From Gordius sp. MW1 (lineage: Eukaryota; Nematomorpha; Gordioida; Gordea; Gordiidae), in assembly GCA_964036665.1 (NCBI GenBank), contig OZ038533.1, positions 1,069,001 through 1,133,000 on the forward strand: a stretch of 64,000 bases of DNA, given 5' to 3'. Under the pieces are notes generated by a model. The model was not told where the DNA came from, searched no databases, and was given only the letters and a program-made list of their open reading frames with translations. Below, piece by piece: positions 20,050 through 31,739 of this stretch. Every line of letters starts with the position of its first letter. Position 1 is the stretch's first letter. The translations under genes and the position numbers were made by a program.

Positions 20050-20940
20050 TATGCTATGCAATTTCATTTGCCATGTTCGCTATTAGAATACCTGTTTTTG
20101 TCATAATGCAGTCATTCGTCATGTTCGTGCACCCCATGTTTCAGCTTATAGTCCGTCCTCATTTGAGTTGCTTGTTCCATAGACTTTTTGCCTATGTTTC
20201 ACTTCCATAAGATACCATAGGTCTTACGATAGATATGTATGCAGTATGCGTTATAATTCGTCTCTTAAGCCATCTTTATATAATCTTTGCGGTTGACGCC
20301 ATTGCGCTCCATCTTGAAACAGTATTGAGCAAAATTGGTTCCATCTATTGCTCATCATCCGGTCGGGGTGCCTGTGACGTCCATGAACATCGGTTATTGA
20401 CTTTAAGGCTAGATCCAGCTAAATATGGGAGGCTTCTCAAACACAATCATATTAAATCGGTGGTAGTGATATAAGACTTATCCAAATCGATAATAATTAG
20501 CACGTGTGGTTTTATTTTTTTATGTCCATCTATAAAAAATTTCCAATATTTGTTTGTCTCACTAAGGTGGTTAGATTCTTCAAATATTTGGATGAGGGGT
20601 GACGCTCGGTTATCCAGGCCTGATAGCCGTGTTGACGATGTGATTTATATTACATCTTTTTAAAACAAAGTGCTAAAAGCGGGATTTCAACCCGCGTTGT
20701 TCAAAGACAAAGCCTATACCAACTACGGCCCCTAAAAATTTCCAATAGCTTTTTGTTACACTAAGGTGGTCAGCTTCTATAGGAACCATCTAAACCTATC
20801 TATTATTTGTATTCGTGCAGATTGGGTTCAATGTCGCTTCGTCAGGTGTAAGATTATTTTCACGAGTTTCAAGGTGGCAAGTCAGCTTGATATTGCAATT
20901 CTCACCCGCCTGAGGATACCTTGTGACCTAAAATAAGAGT
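20050..20940 (-). pseudogene. Decayed RTE-type non-LTR retrotransposon fragment
   Basis: The stretch parallels the reverse-transcriptase region of the element at 43.5-46.6 kb: 20.05-20.28 kb matches about 43.75-43.97 kb, 20.43-20.50 kb matches 44.47-44.54 kb, and 20.84-20.93 kb matches 44.69-44.76 kb. Identity is low with many indels, and no frame of useful length survives. It is far older than the 43.5 kb copy. Confidence 0.7.
20665..20738 (-). tRNA. Degenerate tRNA-like sequence (pseudo-tRNA or SINE head)
   Basis: Read on the minus strand it has TAGTTGGTATAGG (A-box-like) and a perfect 5-bp T stem GCGGG/CCCGC around TTGAAAT. The acceptor ends do not pair and the T loop lacks the invariant C. 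It is therefore not a functional tRNA. It lies inside the decayed RTE region. Confidence 0.3.
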
Positions 20941-21117
20941 ATTATGCTATTGCTTGATCAAGATTGAGGATTTGATCTTTCAAGAGATAAGTCTGGCTCC
21001 TGGCTCGCGACATCTAACCCATCCTTAATCCCTACACCAACTGGTCCATTAACTTCATTCCTTCAAAAAAAGTTCTATCATAATTTCGGTTTACCTCTAT
21101 GCTCTCTTAATGTAGAC

Positions 21118-21243
21118 CCATGGGCGTAGCTAGGGGGGGGGGGCAGGGAGGGGCGGCTGCCCCCCTCCAAATCCAAAAAATTAGCTAGAATTTTAATAGT
21201 TTATCCCCACCCCCCTTAATTTCAAAACTGGTTACGCCCATGT
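21118..21243 (+). mobile_element. Short GGGCGTAGCCAG MITE, intergenic copy
   Basis: Starts CATGGGCGTAGCTAGGG and ends GGTTACGCCCATG, giving clear inverted ends. The interior is shortened relative to the 12.4 kb copy. Confidence 0.75.
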
Positions 21244-21460
21244 GTAGACCAATAAAACAGTTGAAATGCCTCCCTCATATGCTAGCTTCACCCACATTAT
21301 TTTTTGTCGACTTCTTATGACACTTGTCCTGGAACTATTTGCCAAATTTTACATTTGTATCATTTAATTCAACACGCACCCTCCATCATTATCATGGCAG
21401 CTGATTATAAATAATAATTTACCTAATAACATCAAGTTAGTTTTTCCAATTTACATAAGG

Positions 21461-21662
21461 GGTATGGGCATACACTAAGAAGGGAGACAAATGATGTAAA
21501 TCAAAAAGTATTGGACATGGAGGTACCGGGCAAGAGAGGAAGAGGACGACCTCGTCATAAAGTTAAGAAAACAAAAGAGATCAGTTAAAACATGGCACTT
21601 ACCCGATCAAGACGGAAGAAACTCATCAAAACAAACCCCACGACTGTGGGACTAAATACTTG
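21461..21662 (+). pseudogene. 3' end of an RTE-type element
   Basis: Contains the coding tail with KVLDMEVPGKRGRGRPR-type residues, as in the 43.5 kb copy, and ends TTGATAAAGAAGAAG, the same short GA-rich tail. About 200 bp are present, as expected for 5' truncation during target-primed reverse transcription. The frame has indels. Confidence 0.75.
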
Positions 21663-21870
21663 ATAAAGAAGAAGCAGATAATAAATCAATTGTTATATAA
21701 TTTCTAAATTTATTGCGCGTCCGGACATAAATGTTATAAATTTGCGGATGTGTAAGTATAATAATATTTCAGCATTAGTTGATCTAATAAAAGAGGGTTA
21801 TGGGAGGGGGTGGGCCGAGCTGGATGTGATTGGTGGTAACCATGACAACCAGGAACAAAGATGGATACCC

Positions 21871-23381
21871 CTAAGCGTGATCCGTCCGTTTTTCGCCATG
21901 TTTTTTCGTGTATTCCTCCGCATTCTTCAAGAACTTCTTTCTATCCTTCGCATATTCCTCCGCCAAATCTGTTCTCAAAGGATGTTCGGGCTCGGGATCT
22001 TCAATCTTTTATACACAAAAGATAAATAAATTATAGTTTTAATGGTTGTAATCACTAATGCTAATAACATAAAAATTAAGATTAATTTACATAAAATGAA
22101 AGTTTAGTTAGAAATATGATGTCATACAAAGACCTGATTTTATCTATATATTAAATAAATAAAAATATATAAACAACATTTACTTTTAAATTTTGAAAAA
22201 TAATTAATTGTGTCAAAATATGAAAAATGTCATAAAACCACCTTTTCATCAAATTCATTTTTATTTAGGTTTTCATTATTAAGTTATATTAAATAATTAA
22301 AGTTATGAATTTTCTATCAAATCAAAAAAAAATTAACAAAAATATGCAATTCACATTATGTTATTGTGACCAAATTTTGGGTTTTAGGTTTCAGTCAATA
22401 GATATATATTACTTAAATTGTAAAAAATAACATTTCTTGAAATAAATTACTAGTGAAAGAGAGGCTAAAATTCCTATTATTACCTAAAACCAAAGGTCAG
22501 CCAAAATTTTAACCTAAAATCTGAATAAAATACAGACCGAAGGGTAGAGGCATAATTAGAACAGTCAAAACTATATATTCTTGGGGAAATCCTAGAGCTT
22601 CTTTTCAATAAAGTTTTATGAAATATAAAGGCCAATTTTATGGAAATTAAATATAAAGCTATCATAAACTTACTCAATTTGAAAAGAGTGTATATCAAAA
22701 TAAAAACTATATTTATAAAAAGGTGAGGGGAAGAAGAGGAAATGTAAGGTAATCCCTTTACTAACGATTTGATAAAATTAAGAGACATTTCAATATCTCA
22801 ACCTCAATGTTGTAGAGTCAGGCCAACCCAAATTCAAGGAAAGCAACAGACCTTAAACTATTAAAATATTAATTATAATCTTTTTAACCTTTCACAATAT
22901 AGTAATTTATAAACAAACGTTTGAGAGCTTATCCTCAATAAGATATGTCAATGGCCATATAAATTAGCCTGCAAAAAAACTTTCAAGGTGTTTAAATTTC
23001 CGAAAACCATTAAAAAAACAGAAAGTTTTAAATTTTACATACCAACGTGACTAGGGATTGAATAACTTGATCAGTTTTAGTGGCTGGTTTCCAATTTTCT
23101 GGACTTATAATAGGTAAACAAACTTGACCCTTTTCATCTATGTTAGGATGATAGATTCGTGTTTTAAATATTATTTTGGGTGGTTTAAATGGGTATTCTG
23201 CTGGATATGTTATTTCAACCCTAAAAGAAGCTTTGTTGAAAGGAGCAGAACGGGGTGAGATGAGCCCTCGCCATATCAATAAATTGTTATCATCAACTTG
23301 TATGTCGTGAAAGATTTTCTTTATGTCAGTACTACTCTTCAAATCAGTCAATTCTTTAGCCAATCTACGTGAGGCTGCCAT
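21871..23381 (-). CDS. UBE2L3: UBE2L3/UbcH7-type E2 ubiquitin-conjugating enzyme, complete, two coding exons
   Basis: Carries ubiquitin as a thioester and passes it to HECT and RBR E3 ligases in the cytosol and nucleus. Coding exon 1 is 23,381-23,043 (113 codons, donor GTATGT) and coding exon 2 is 22,005-21,871 (44 codons plus TAG), phase 0, giving 157 residues against 154 in human UBE2L3. The UBC fold starts [17 protein letters not shown] and has [14 protein letters not shown], the HPN motif in [14 protein letters not shown] with catalytic Cys86, and [15 protein letters not shown]. Exon 2 reads [18 protein letters not shown] and ends near [11 protein letters not shown]. An acceptor-like TATATAG lies directly before the ATG, so a 5' non-coding exon is likely. 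Nothing suggests loss of function. Confidence 0.97.
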
Positions 23382-24219
23382 CTATATATCCAAGAAAAGT
23401 TTTAGTTCATTAAACAAAGTGCAAACAAATTAAAGGTGGATAGCATGATTAGTTATACTTGGACTCACATTTAAAATTATAAGTGTCTAATTAAAATAAC
23501 ACTTTTAAAAAAACAAATCACTAAATTTTACTGATAACTTTATTTGGCATTATGCATTATGTTTGCTAAACATATCAGGTATTTTAAAAGTTTAAAACTT
23601 TATAATAAATTTAAATTAGCTTATAATAAGTAAGCTTGTGAGTTGTTTAATTACTTTTTTGATTTAAAAATTATTAAAGCATTTAATATATTTTGAATTA
23701 AAGTGATGATTGATTAGTGAATAATAAAAGAAACAGATGAAAATGTTGTGGTCAAGAAGCCTGCCTTAAAAATTTTCAGTGAGCATAGATAAATAATAAT
23801 TGACTTTTTGATTTAAATTAATTTATTACTTATGTCTATCCAACTCAAAATTATTTATTTAAAAAGGGAGAAACTATTTTTTGTTTCAATTTAAATAATC
23901 ATGAAATACTTAAACAATAAAACTAAAATCTAGAACCTAAACTTTACATGATTTAATCATAAGATACAATAGCAGAAAATTATTGAGCAAAATAACTGAT
24001 AATATTTGGACTGTATATAGAAATTGTATGATGTGCTTAAGCCACAACTTAGAATATGGAATGTTTATTTAAAAAAACATAAAGTTAACAAAATCTCTTA
24101 TATAGTAAACCTGGCGTTTAACCTTGTGGAAAGCTTAATCAGCTAATTTACTGTAATAATTTCGCAGATATAACCTTATATAAAAAATGAGACTAATTGA
24201 AAAGGTTAAAAATTCTCAC

Positions 24220-24425
24220 CTATATGCTGAAAGGTCTTTTAAATTCTTAAAACACCCGCCTAAGGATACAAATAATCGATTTTTTTAGATACTACGAGGA
24301 CTCGCGAATTTAGATCTAACATTTAAATCGGATATAAAACTTTCGCAAATATAAAAATTTAGTCATCAACACTCTACCTTATAAATATCCAAGTTGCAAT
24401 GTTATCTGCAAGTCAAATCACCGAA
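24220..24425 (-). promoter_or_regulatory. Probable 5' non-coding exon/promoter region of the UBE2L3 gene
   Basis: On the minus strand CATATAG|GTGAGAAT at 24,220/24,219 is a strong donor. The next acceptor towards the gene is directly before the UBE2L3 ATG at 23,381, which would give an ~838-bp 5' UTR intron. No transcript evidence is available. A copy of 24,028-24,425, including this donor, is present at 53,433-53,846. Confidence 0.4.
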
Positions 24426-24646
24426 TGTCAAAATCCTTTTACAATTGTTTGCATAGTAAAGAGATATAATTAAAAAATCTATCAAATTACGATAAGAAAA
24501 TTAGGTATTCAGATTGACAAAGAGAACTAACTCTATATATTATAAAATTGCTATTTACTACGTGTGGAAAGGCTAGGTAATCTTGTGGGAAAGATGCTCA
24601 ATTAAGGTTTTGTTGGCAAATGAACAAGTAAATTTGATGATTCATG

Positions 24647-24979
24647 CCCAAAATACTAGTGGACAAAATAAAACGGATATGCATGCATGCAGGTACATTT
24701 ACGGTATTAACTTTTCCGACACTTTCATGGGGAGGGAATTTGATGTGCATCTAATCCTAACCCTAACCTAAAACGCTGACCTAAAACACTACCCTAAACC
24801 TTAACCCATTATAGATCTTAAAACGGTTTCAAGATCTTGAAACTGTTTCAAGCGCATGCGCATTGTTAAAATTCGCAGCTATCTGATTAGTCTGTTAAAT
24901 GCATACGCATGCGCATTATAGATTTTGAAACGGTTTCAAGATCTTGAAACCACTAGGATTTGTCCACTGGTATTTTGGG
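24647..24979. mobile_element. 333-bp MITE with CCCAAAATAC ends
   Basis: Terminal inverted repeats of 21 bp with one mismatch: the left begins CCCAAAATACTAGTGGACAA and the right ends TTGTCCACTGGTATTTTGGG. The inside contains repeated AAACGGTTTCAAGATCTTGA palindromes and a telomere-like CCTAACCCTAACC stretch. No coding capacity and no clear target duplication. Confidence 0.8.
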
Positions 24980-25126
24980 AAAATACCAAATTTGATAAAA
25001 GAAAATGAGATATAGGCTAAATCCCGAAAAGGCACAATCCCGAAGCTACTGCTATTGCTACGATTTTCAAATTTCCATATGTTTTTTAATTTTAAAGTTT
25101 TATCATATCAGCGATAATATTATGTA

Positions 25127-25740
25127 CTTTCAATCAATTCAAGAGCTAGATTGGGTGCAACCTTTAACAATTTACTTATGTAAGAATCACATTTAATTTA
25201 TTAAATCAATGCAATAAACCATTTAGTACACAAATGTTTAAAATAATTACTTTCAATCAATTCAAGAGCTAGATTTGGGTGCAACCTTCACAATTTACTT
25301 ATGTATGAATTACATTTAGTTTGTTAAATTTTTATAAACCATTTAGTACACAAATGTTTAAAATTATTACTTTCAATCAATTCAAGAGCTAGATTTGGGT
25401 GCAACCTTTACGATTTACTTATGTATGAATTACATTTTTTTTGTTAAATCAATGCAATAAACCATTTAGTACACAAATGTTTAAAATTATTACTTTCAAT
25501 CAATTCAAGAGCTAGATTTGGGTGCAACTTTTACAATTTACTTATGTATGAATTACATTTAATTTGTTAAATCAATGCAATAAGCCATTTAGTACACAAA
25601 TGTTTAAAATTATTACTTTCAATCAATTCAAGAGCTAGATTTGGGTGCAACCTTTACAATTTACTTATGTATGAATTACATTTAATTTGTTAAATCAATG
25701 CAATAAACCATTTAGTACACTAATGTTTAAAATTATTACA
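25127..25740. repeat. Tandem repeat, five units of ~123 bp
   Basis: Units start at the CAATCAATTCAAGAGCTAGA motif at 25,131, 25,254, 25,374, 25,497 and 25,620 (spacing 120-123). Units two to five are nearly identical, and the first is more divergent. It lies inside the TA-flanked element. Confidence 0.93.
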
Positions 25741-26175
25741 AGCAAACATAAATATAGTCTTAATTGCAAATATTAATATTTTCAATATCTACAAACATAT
25801 TAATGCAGTCTTCATTGCTCTATGTTAATCTTAATATTTTATAAGACATTTTATTTAATAATATATTCAAGGTGATCTCAAATTTTTTAAAGGGGCTGCA
25901 AATATGTTTAATTACAAGCAAATAAAAACCCATAAATTGCATAGCAATTAATAGTCTAAATTGCACTTTTAAAATCTACAACATATTAATGCAGTCTTAA
26001 TTATTGCTCTATGTTAATTTATCTTGATCTTTTATAAGATATTATAATATATTTAAGGTATTTTCTATCTCAAATTTTTTAAAGGGGCTACAAATATGTT
26101 TAATTACAAGCAAATGGAAATATAGTCTTAATTGCACTTTCAATATCTACAACATATTAATGCAGTCTTAGTAAA
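25741..26175. repeat. Imperfect tandem duplication after the 123-bp array
   Basis: The block with AATATAGTCTTAATTGCA, AACATATTAATGCAGTCTT and AAAGGGGCTGCAAATATGTT occurs two to three times at ~190-bp spacing. A stray CCCATAAATTGCATAGCAAT end lies at 25,929-25,948. Confidence 0.75.
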
Positions 26176-27269
26176 GTTTATTAATTTACAATTTTATATA
26201 ATTACATCTCAAAATTAACTTGCCAAAACATAGGATTAAATGTAAGCCCTATAGAACTGCACATTTGTCTAAGGCTTGTAAGAAATTCTATATGTGTCTT
26301 TGAAAATTTATTGGGGAGAATACTATAAATTGTTGTTATCATGTGGTTCTTATATAAAACATGAATAGTGTACATTTAAAATGTGTGAATGCAATGTTTT
26401 CTTCATTGTTCATTTCATTGACTTAAAAGATGGTAGAGCATGTGATTATTGCCATATATCTTCCACTTCTTCAGGTCTTTGGTAAACATCATTCTATATC
26501 TAATAGGATTAATGATTCTCTAATTTTAAATACGTTAGGATTGCCATAGATATGGAATCCAAAGGATTATTATTTATGGAAACCTTTAATTTATACTTTG
26601 TTACTAAATATTGATACTAATCAGTTTCTGGTTGTGATTATTTCTTAATTTAGCTATATTTTTACAATATATCAATCTGCAAGGGCATTTTAAATTTCTG
26701 CATCTATAGTAGGTTGTGATCTGAGTAATTCTGTCAACGCCATAAAGATCATTGAGCATCAAGATTGTTTTTCCTTATTGGGTAGCAAAGATTTTATATC
26801 TAAATTATTTGGGGGTTATACTAATTAAAACTAAACAAATCTACTTTGTGAATTTTCAACTAGTGCAGGGGTTGGTTGATCATCACCCTAAGTAGGGGTC
26901 TTCTCAGTGGCTTCTAGTAAGCAATTTTCAGCAATAACTCCACTTAGTTTTTCATTTGATGCTAATCTTATATATAAAAATGAAATTATGTGGGTATGTG
27001 TGTATGCCGCCACCAATTTTGTAAAACTAGCAGACCGATTTAGCTCAAAATTTCACAGTTTATTCCCAACACTCCGGAGCATGTTTTAAGGTTTGTTCCA
27101 GCCTAATCGGTTCAGTAGTTTTCGAGAGGTCAAGTTTATTTTGTTTTATAAGTTTTGGCACTTAATAAAGACGTCATATGACGTCATTTTGTGACAACAA
27201 TCAAATTTAATAATGATAAGACGTTTATTTTTATTCAGAAATAATACAAATAATCAGAATTGTTCTAAA

Positions 27270-27515
27270 AGTAAATTTTTTCCCATCCCGATAATCTACA
27301 AATAATCGGAGCTTTTTTTCCATCCCGACAATCTACAAATAATCGGAGCTGCCAACAATTTTGGAAAACTCCTAGACCTATTTGGTTCAAAATTTTACAC
27401 TTCATTCCTGACACTCCGGAATGCGAAAATTTTTTTTTTCAATCCCGATAATCTACAAATAATCGGAGCCTTTTTTTCCATCCCGACAATCTACAAATAA
27501 TCGGAGACGCCAACA
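27270..27515. repeat. Short tandem units inside the Helitron
   Basis: CCCGAYAATCTACAAATAAT followed by CGGAGC occurs four times as two pairs spaced 37 bp apart. The pairs are part of a ~160-bp duplication. Confidence 0.8.
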
Positions 27516-27591
27516 ATTTTGGAAATCTACCAGACCTTCAAAATTTCACACTTCATTCCTTACACTCTGGAATGCGATAAAAATATGCACA

Positions 27592-28305
27592 ATCATCATT
27601 TGGGATAAATGTACGATGGCACATAAAAAAGCACTCGAGGCGCTGGATTGTATACTCCGAGATTTGAGACAGATTGCACGTCCTATGGGAGGAGCTCTCT
27701 TGCTGCTAGCCGGTGACTTCCGTCAAACCTTGCCAGTCATCCCAAAGTCAACACCCTCAGATGAGCTTAATGCTTGCCTGAAAGCGTCATATCTTTGGAG
27801 AAGTGTGAAGATAATCACGCTAACCACCAACATGCGTGTTCATTTACTTCAAGATTATCCGGCGCAACCATTTGCTAACCAACTGTTGGACTTGGGAGAC
27901 GGTAAATTTCCAATTGAACCTACAGCGCACGAAATATCATTTAATCGCACTTTTGCAAAATACAGTCATCAATTGAAGATGTCGTAAATATGGTGTTCCC
28001 GGAAATTCTTATTAACTTCACAAATCACGACTGGCTTTATGAACGGGCTATCTTGGGTCCGAACAATGACGACGTGAACAAAATAAATAATCGCATTCTA
28101 TTGAACATTCCCTGTGAACCATTTACTTACACATCTATTGACACAGTTATCGATGCAGATCAGGCGGTGAATTATCCAACTGAATTTCTAAATTCATTGG
28201 AACCATTGCCACCTCACAAATTGATTCTGAAAATTGGTTCACCTATAATGATTCTTCGCAATTTAAATCCACCTAAGTTGTGTAACGGAACCAGCATCGG
28301 GAACC
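27592..28305 (+). pseudogene. Pif1-like Helitron helicase fragment, frameshifted
   Basis: Motif II reads IIIWDKCTMAHKKALEALD; Helitron helicases have Asp-Glu here, so the Walker B Glu is replaced by Lys. Motif III GDFRQTLPVIP is intact and LTTNMRVHL follows. A frameshift near 27,950-27,990 moves the continuation into another frame, with VFPEILINF, WLYERAILGPNNDDVNKIN, YPTEFLNSLEPLPPHKL and SPIMILRNLNPPKLCNGT. The protein stops there and runs into the 3' terminal hairpin. Walker A, the Rep domain and the last helicase motifs are missing, so it cannot be active. Confidence 0.92.
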
Positions 28306-28807
28306 CGGGTAAATGGCAAAACAACGTTTGCCGGGTTCATCTAGTATTTTATAAGTAAAGCTATATTATGTTACCTTGAATACAATTTTCAGAACGCTCA
28401 GTTGTGACTATAAAATTACTATTCTTCAGTATACCTTTCCTGGGCAATGACATATAGCACATTGACTGCACTTGTAATACACCTGTCCAAGTTTTCCATT
28501 TCTAATTTTGGTATAATCCAAGTCCTTATGGGTCAGAATCAAATTTTTTCTATTCGTCTTTTTATATTCTAAGGATAATTTATAAATATCTAGATATTAA
28601 GCTTACTTCTGTATTATCTTGATTTGTTCTCTCAACCAAAAATTCAGGAAAAGCTTGATTATATGATTGCATATTTTTTACAATATGTTAATTGGCGCCA
28701 AGTGTAGCATTAAATTTCGGGATTATGCGCTTTCGGGATTTAGCCTAGGAACCATTTAAAAGTGTCTTAGTCTTTTATGCAACTATAAATACTTAAGTTT
28801 TTGATAA

Positions 28808-28853
28808 GGTGGGGGGGGGGATTCCTGTTTTTCCCCCTCCTTGGCTACGCAAC
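28808..28853 (-). mobile_element. Fragment of the GGGCGTAGCCAG MITE
   Basis: Only a G-run and the terminal CCCCCTCCTTGGCTACGC remain. Confidence 0.5.
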
Positions 28854-29368
28854 TGGCCAAAAGGGTTAAACATCATTCCCCTAATTTGTGAACCTTCCTT
28901 GCGTCTATTTTAGAGAAAGAAGAATAAAAATGTTTTTTAACATTTTATTACACAATTCATTTTCACAATTCACGTAAGGTATTTCTAAAATAAATTCTTA
29001 TGTAATACAATAACTAAGCGTCACATCAACCAGTTTAAATCTAGTTAAGACGGTATAAAAAGATGATCTAAGCGTGAAATGTTATTTATAAAAAATGTGT
29101 GAACATATTAAAAATTGGTATGAATAAATCAATTTAAATGTTAATATCTCATAATAATGAAAATTATTTAAACTTTTAGACAATGTTGTATAATTAATAC
29201 ATGACTTTATAATGTAGCAACAGTAAAAAGTATAATTACAAAATGAGTTTAAAGCATTATTAAAGATTACAGGATTACAAAATGTTATAAATAACTTAAA
29301 TATAGACTGCACAAACAATAAATTACAAAGAAAAGTTCGAACTAACTGGATTTTTATTTCATGATGTA

Positions 29369-30646
29369 TCATAGAAGCAATCTTTTAACTTCTTGCCACA
29401 CGATTGCTCTATAATTCGGATTAAATATCGTGTTCATGTAAAAGGTGCAACTGACATATAGATATACTAAAATTGAAGTAACCATATAGGCATTGGCTAT
29501 AGCTTTTTCAGAAGAAATGGGTAGAAAAAACTCTACCGTCATTTGCATTATGGATGCAGGCAATAGTAAGACAACAAATTCTAAACTTAATATCAATAAA
29601 GTCAAGGCGTGTTGCCTATTTTCAATAACTCTTTTGCTGTATAATCTATTTGTACTTACATCTATGGTTTGTGACAATGGAGTAACCCTTACCATCCTAG
29701 TTATACTAAATAATTTTCCCATGGTGGTAGGAGGTTTGACTTGAACTATTGAAGAGACAGCAGAATCTAGAACATCTCCTTGGCTTTTAAAATCATTGTA
29801 TGAACGAAAAACTTGAATAATGCTTTTTCCTTTCCTAATGACGAGATATTTGAAAAGTAGCATAATGCAAAAAGGCAATATGGTCGTGAACAATTCTCGA
29901 CTTATTTGATATGTTATCCAAAGTTTTTTCGTCGTGTTGTTGGCTTTGTAAAATTCTGTTAATTTATAACCGTATATGTGAATTTTTATCCAATTTTTAT
30001 GATCATCAACTAAGTTATAGGTGGAATTGCTGGTTACATTTGAGGATGTATAATTAATGAATGGGGTACAAAGAACGACTTTATAAACTTAAAACCATTT
30101 GTAAAAGGGAATATACCATAACGTTGCATAAATAAAGCAAAATATTATGATCCATCTCGCACGTTTAAAGGTAACTATGGATTTGTAGGTAAAAGGGTAC
30201 ACTACGGCTATAAGCTGATTGGCGAAGAACATGAGATAAATGAAAAAACTGAGTGAAATTAGGGGCTTAGTTAAGACATAATGAAAGTGGGCTAGATATA
30301 ATATCCAACCTTTAGAAACCCAAAACTTGTTGTTCCGATGATCTCGCCCATGTATTTTGAGTAAAGGAGAGATAATGATAAACACAACATTTATGGCATT
30401 CAATATGAATAGCCATTTTAACAGATATTGGTTAATGGTCAACTTAAGGCTAGATGCCGATTTTCTCTGTACATGCCGCTGACTAGGAATTTGAACGGGC
30501 ACTGAAGGAGAAACTAAATATGCCCCAAAAATATTCCCAAACAAGCCAAACACTAGCACTAGTATAGCGAAAATTTTATTAAATAAATTGAGGCCTTCAT
30601 TGTCGAATTTATCGAGGAAATCGCTGGCTTTCATACATTTTTCCAT
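29369..30646 (-). pseudogene. Rhodopsin-like (class A) GPCR, single exon, one in-frame stop
   Basis: Peptide-receptor-like seven-helix protein, 426 codon positions including the final TGA, read from ATG 30,646. TM1 contains VFGLFGNIFGAY. TM3 runs into FANQLIAVVYPFTYKSIV, where receptors have (D/E)R(Y/F) in place of NQL. TM4 ends in WYIPFYKWF, followed by TAA at 30,089-30,091. The same frame stays open for 240 codons after that stop: extracellular-loop Cys in VVLCTPF, TM5 LPFCIMLLFKYLVI, TM6 LILSLEFVVLLLPASIM, and TM7 ending TIFNPNYR (NPxxY-like). Asn-X-Thr/Ser sites occur in loop 2. The single stop may mean a young pseudogene, stop-codon readthrough or a base error. The ligand cannot be inferred; FMRFamide-type receptors look most similar by eye. 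Confidence 0.75.
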
Positions 30647-30659
30647 CAACTTTTTATTT

Positions 30660-31450
30660 AAGTCGAAAAATGATTAGAAATAACGCTATGACAAAATTAA
30701 ATCTGTTATTTTATAATGGTAGTGTAATGCACTAGATATGAATTGACTCATCTAAAACAGAAGAGGGAAGAGGGGGTGGCAAAATTTTTATTTAATGGAG
30801 AGAAATTGGAATTTAATAAATGGCACACCTGAGGGATGTTTGTTATTATTGTCATTTCTTCTATAGTAAATATACAAGTTGTTTCTCTGAAATCTATAAT
30901 TTATTTATAATTTTCTTTTAAAATAAAAACAATGTCCAAAATTTAAGAATTTAACCATCAAGAAGTCTATATCTTTGGTGATGCCTCTTAACATATGCCA
31001 TATTTAGCCCATATCTTAGCTTTAAATGCTATACTATTTTTAAAATATTATATCTTTTATGTTACAATTAAATCAAAATTAAAAAGCTTCGAGATAAATT
31101 ACAATCATAATAGTGAGCTCACATCAAAGAAAAGTATCGTCTCTAGATTGTGAACGGCTTAGTAGATTATAACGAAAGTATGATCAAGGACCAATTTACT
31201 GGTGGGACGCCGCCGATTAAAAATACAATTTTTGCCTCAAATAGGCTTTAAAATGGGTTTTAAATCATTAAAATTAAGTAGGAACCCTAAAAAAACAGAT
31301 TTTAAAGGAAGCAATCATATCGTTAATTTGGATCTAATTTGGAAATAAAATCCATTAGAGCAGTATAAAGGGGAAATAACAATATTGGTTCCTTAGCACA
31401 CTATGATGTTTGAACAGTAAATTATAATCAATTACACCTTTACTATTAAG
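30660..31450. other. Intergenic stretch, nothing recognised
   Basis: AT-rich sequence between the GPCR and the left edge of segmental duplication A. No gene, RNA or repeat relationship was seen. Confidence 0.5.
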
Positions 31451-31739
31451 ATCAAAGCAAACCCTGTGGCCCTTAAAAGGCTTTTAATTGACCCGCCATT
31501 TACAAAAAGACCATTCATGTCAAATTCAAAAGGTTTTTTCTCTACAATTTTTGCTTTCACTTAGTCCTTAAAAATGTCAAAATTGAAGGCTCATTTGATG
31601 TTAGTTAGTCTATATAAAAAATGAAATTTGTTACAAAAAAATAAATGCAGAGATATATGAGATTCATTGAAACTAGAAATAGATACAATTTAGAATTAAA
31701 AAATATCATGACTTATGTAAAAGGCAAACCTTTTTAATT

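Larger units (their letters stand above)
26966..28344 (+). mobile_element. Helitron, 1,379 bp, clean ends, internally deleted
   Basis: Starts TCTTATATATAAAAATGAAA directly after A and ends CGGGTTCATCTAG directly before T, the canonical Helitron A|TC...CTRR|T arrangement. A subterminal hairpin GGCAAA-ACAACG-TTTGCC lies 11 bases before CTAG. The same two termini occur at a second locus (37,526-37,852, minus), which confirms both boundaries. It retains only part of the helicase and no Rep endonuclease. Three copies of a ~75-bp block ending ACACTCCGGA lie in its 5' part. Confidence 0.95.
25015..28745. mobile_element. 3.7-kb element with 30-bp inverted ends next to TA
   Basis: The left end GGCTAAATCCCGAAAAGGCA continues CAATCCCGAA. 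The right end is the reverse complement with three mismatches. TA lies directly outside both ends (25,013-25,014 and 28,746-28,747), as for Tc1/mariner-like insertion. No transposase is visible. The interior holds a 123-bp tandem array and a Helitron inserted later (26,966-28,344); without the Helitron the element is about 2.35 kb. Confidence 0.7.

Noticed and set aside
20665-20738. Functional tRNA gene on the minus strand
   Set aside because: The T stem is perfect, but the acceptor stem does not pair, the T loop lacks the invariant C and no proper anticodon arm forms. Kept only as a tRNA-like remnant.
22480-22788. A 102-codon frame inside the UBE2L3 intron
   Set aside because: AT-rich, low-complexity composition with no homology by eye, and it lies within a well-defined intron. 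A chance frame.
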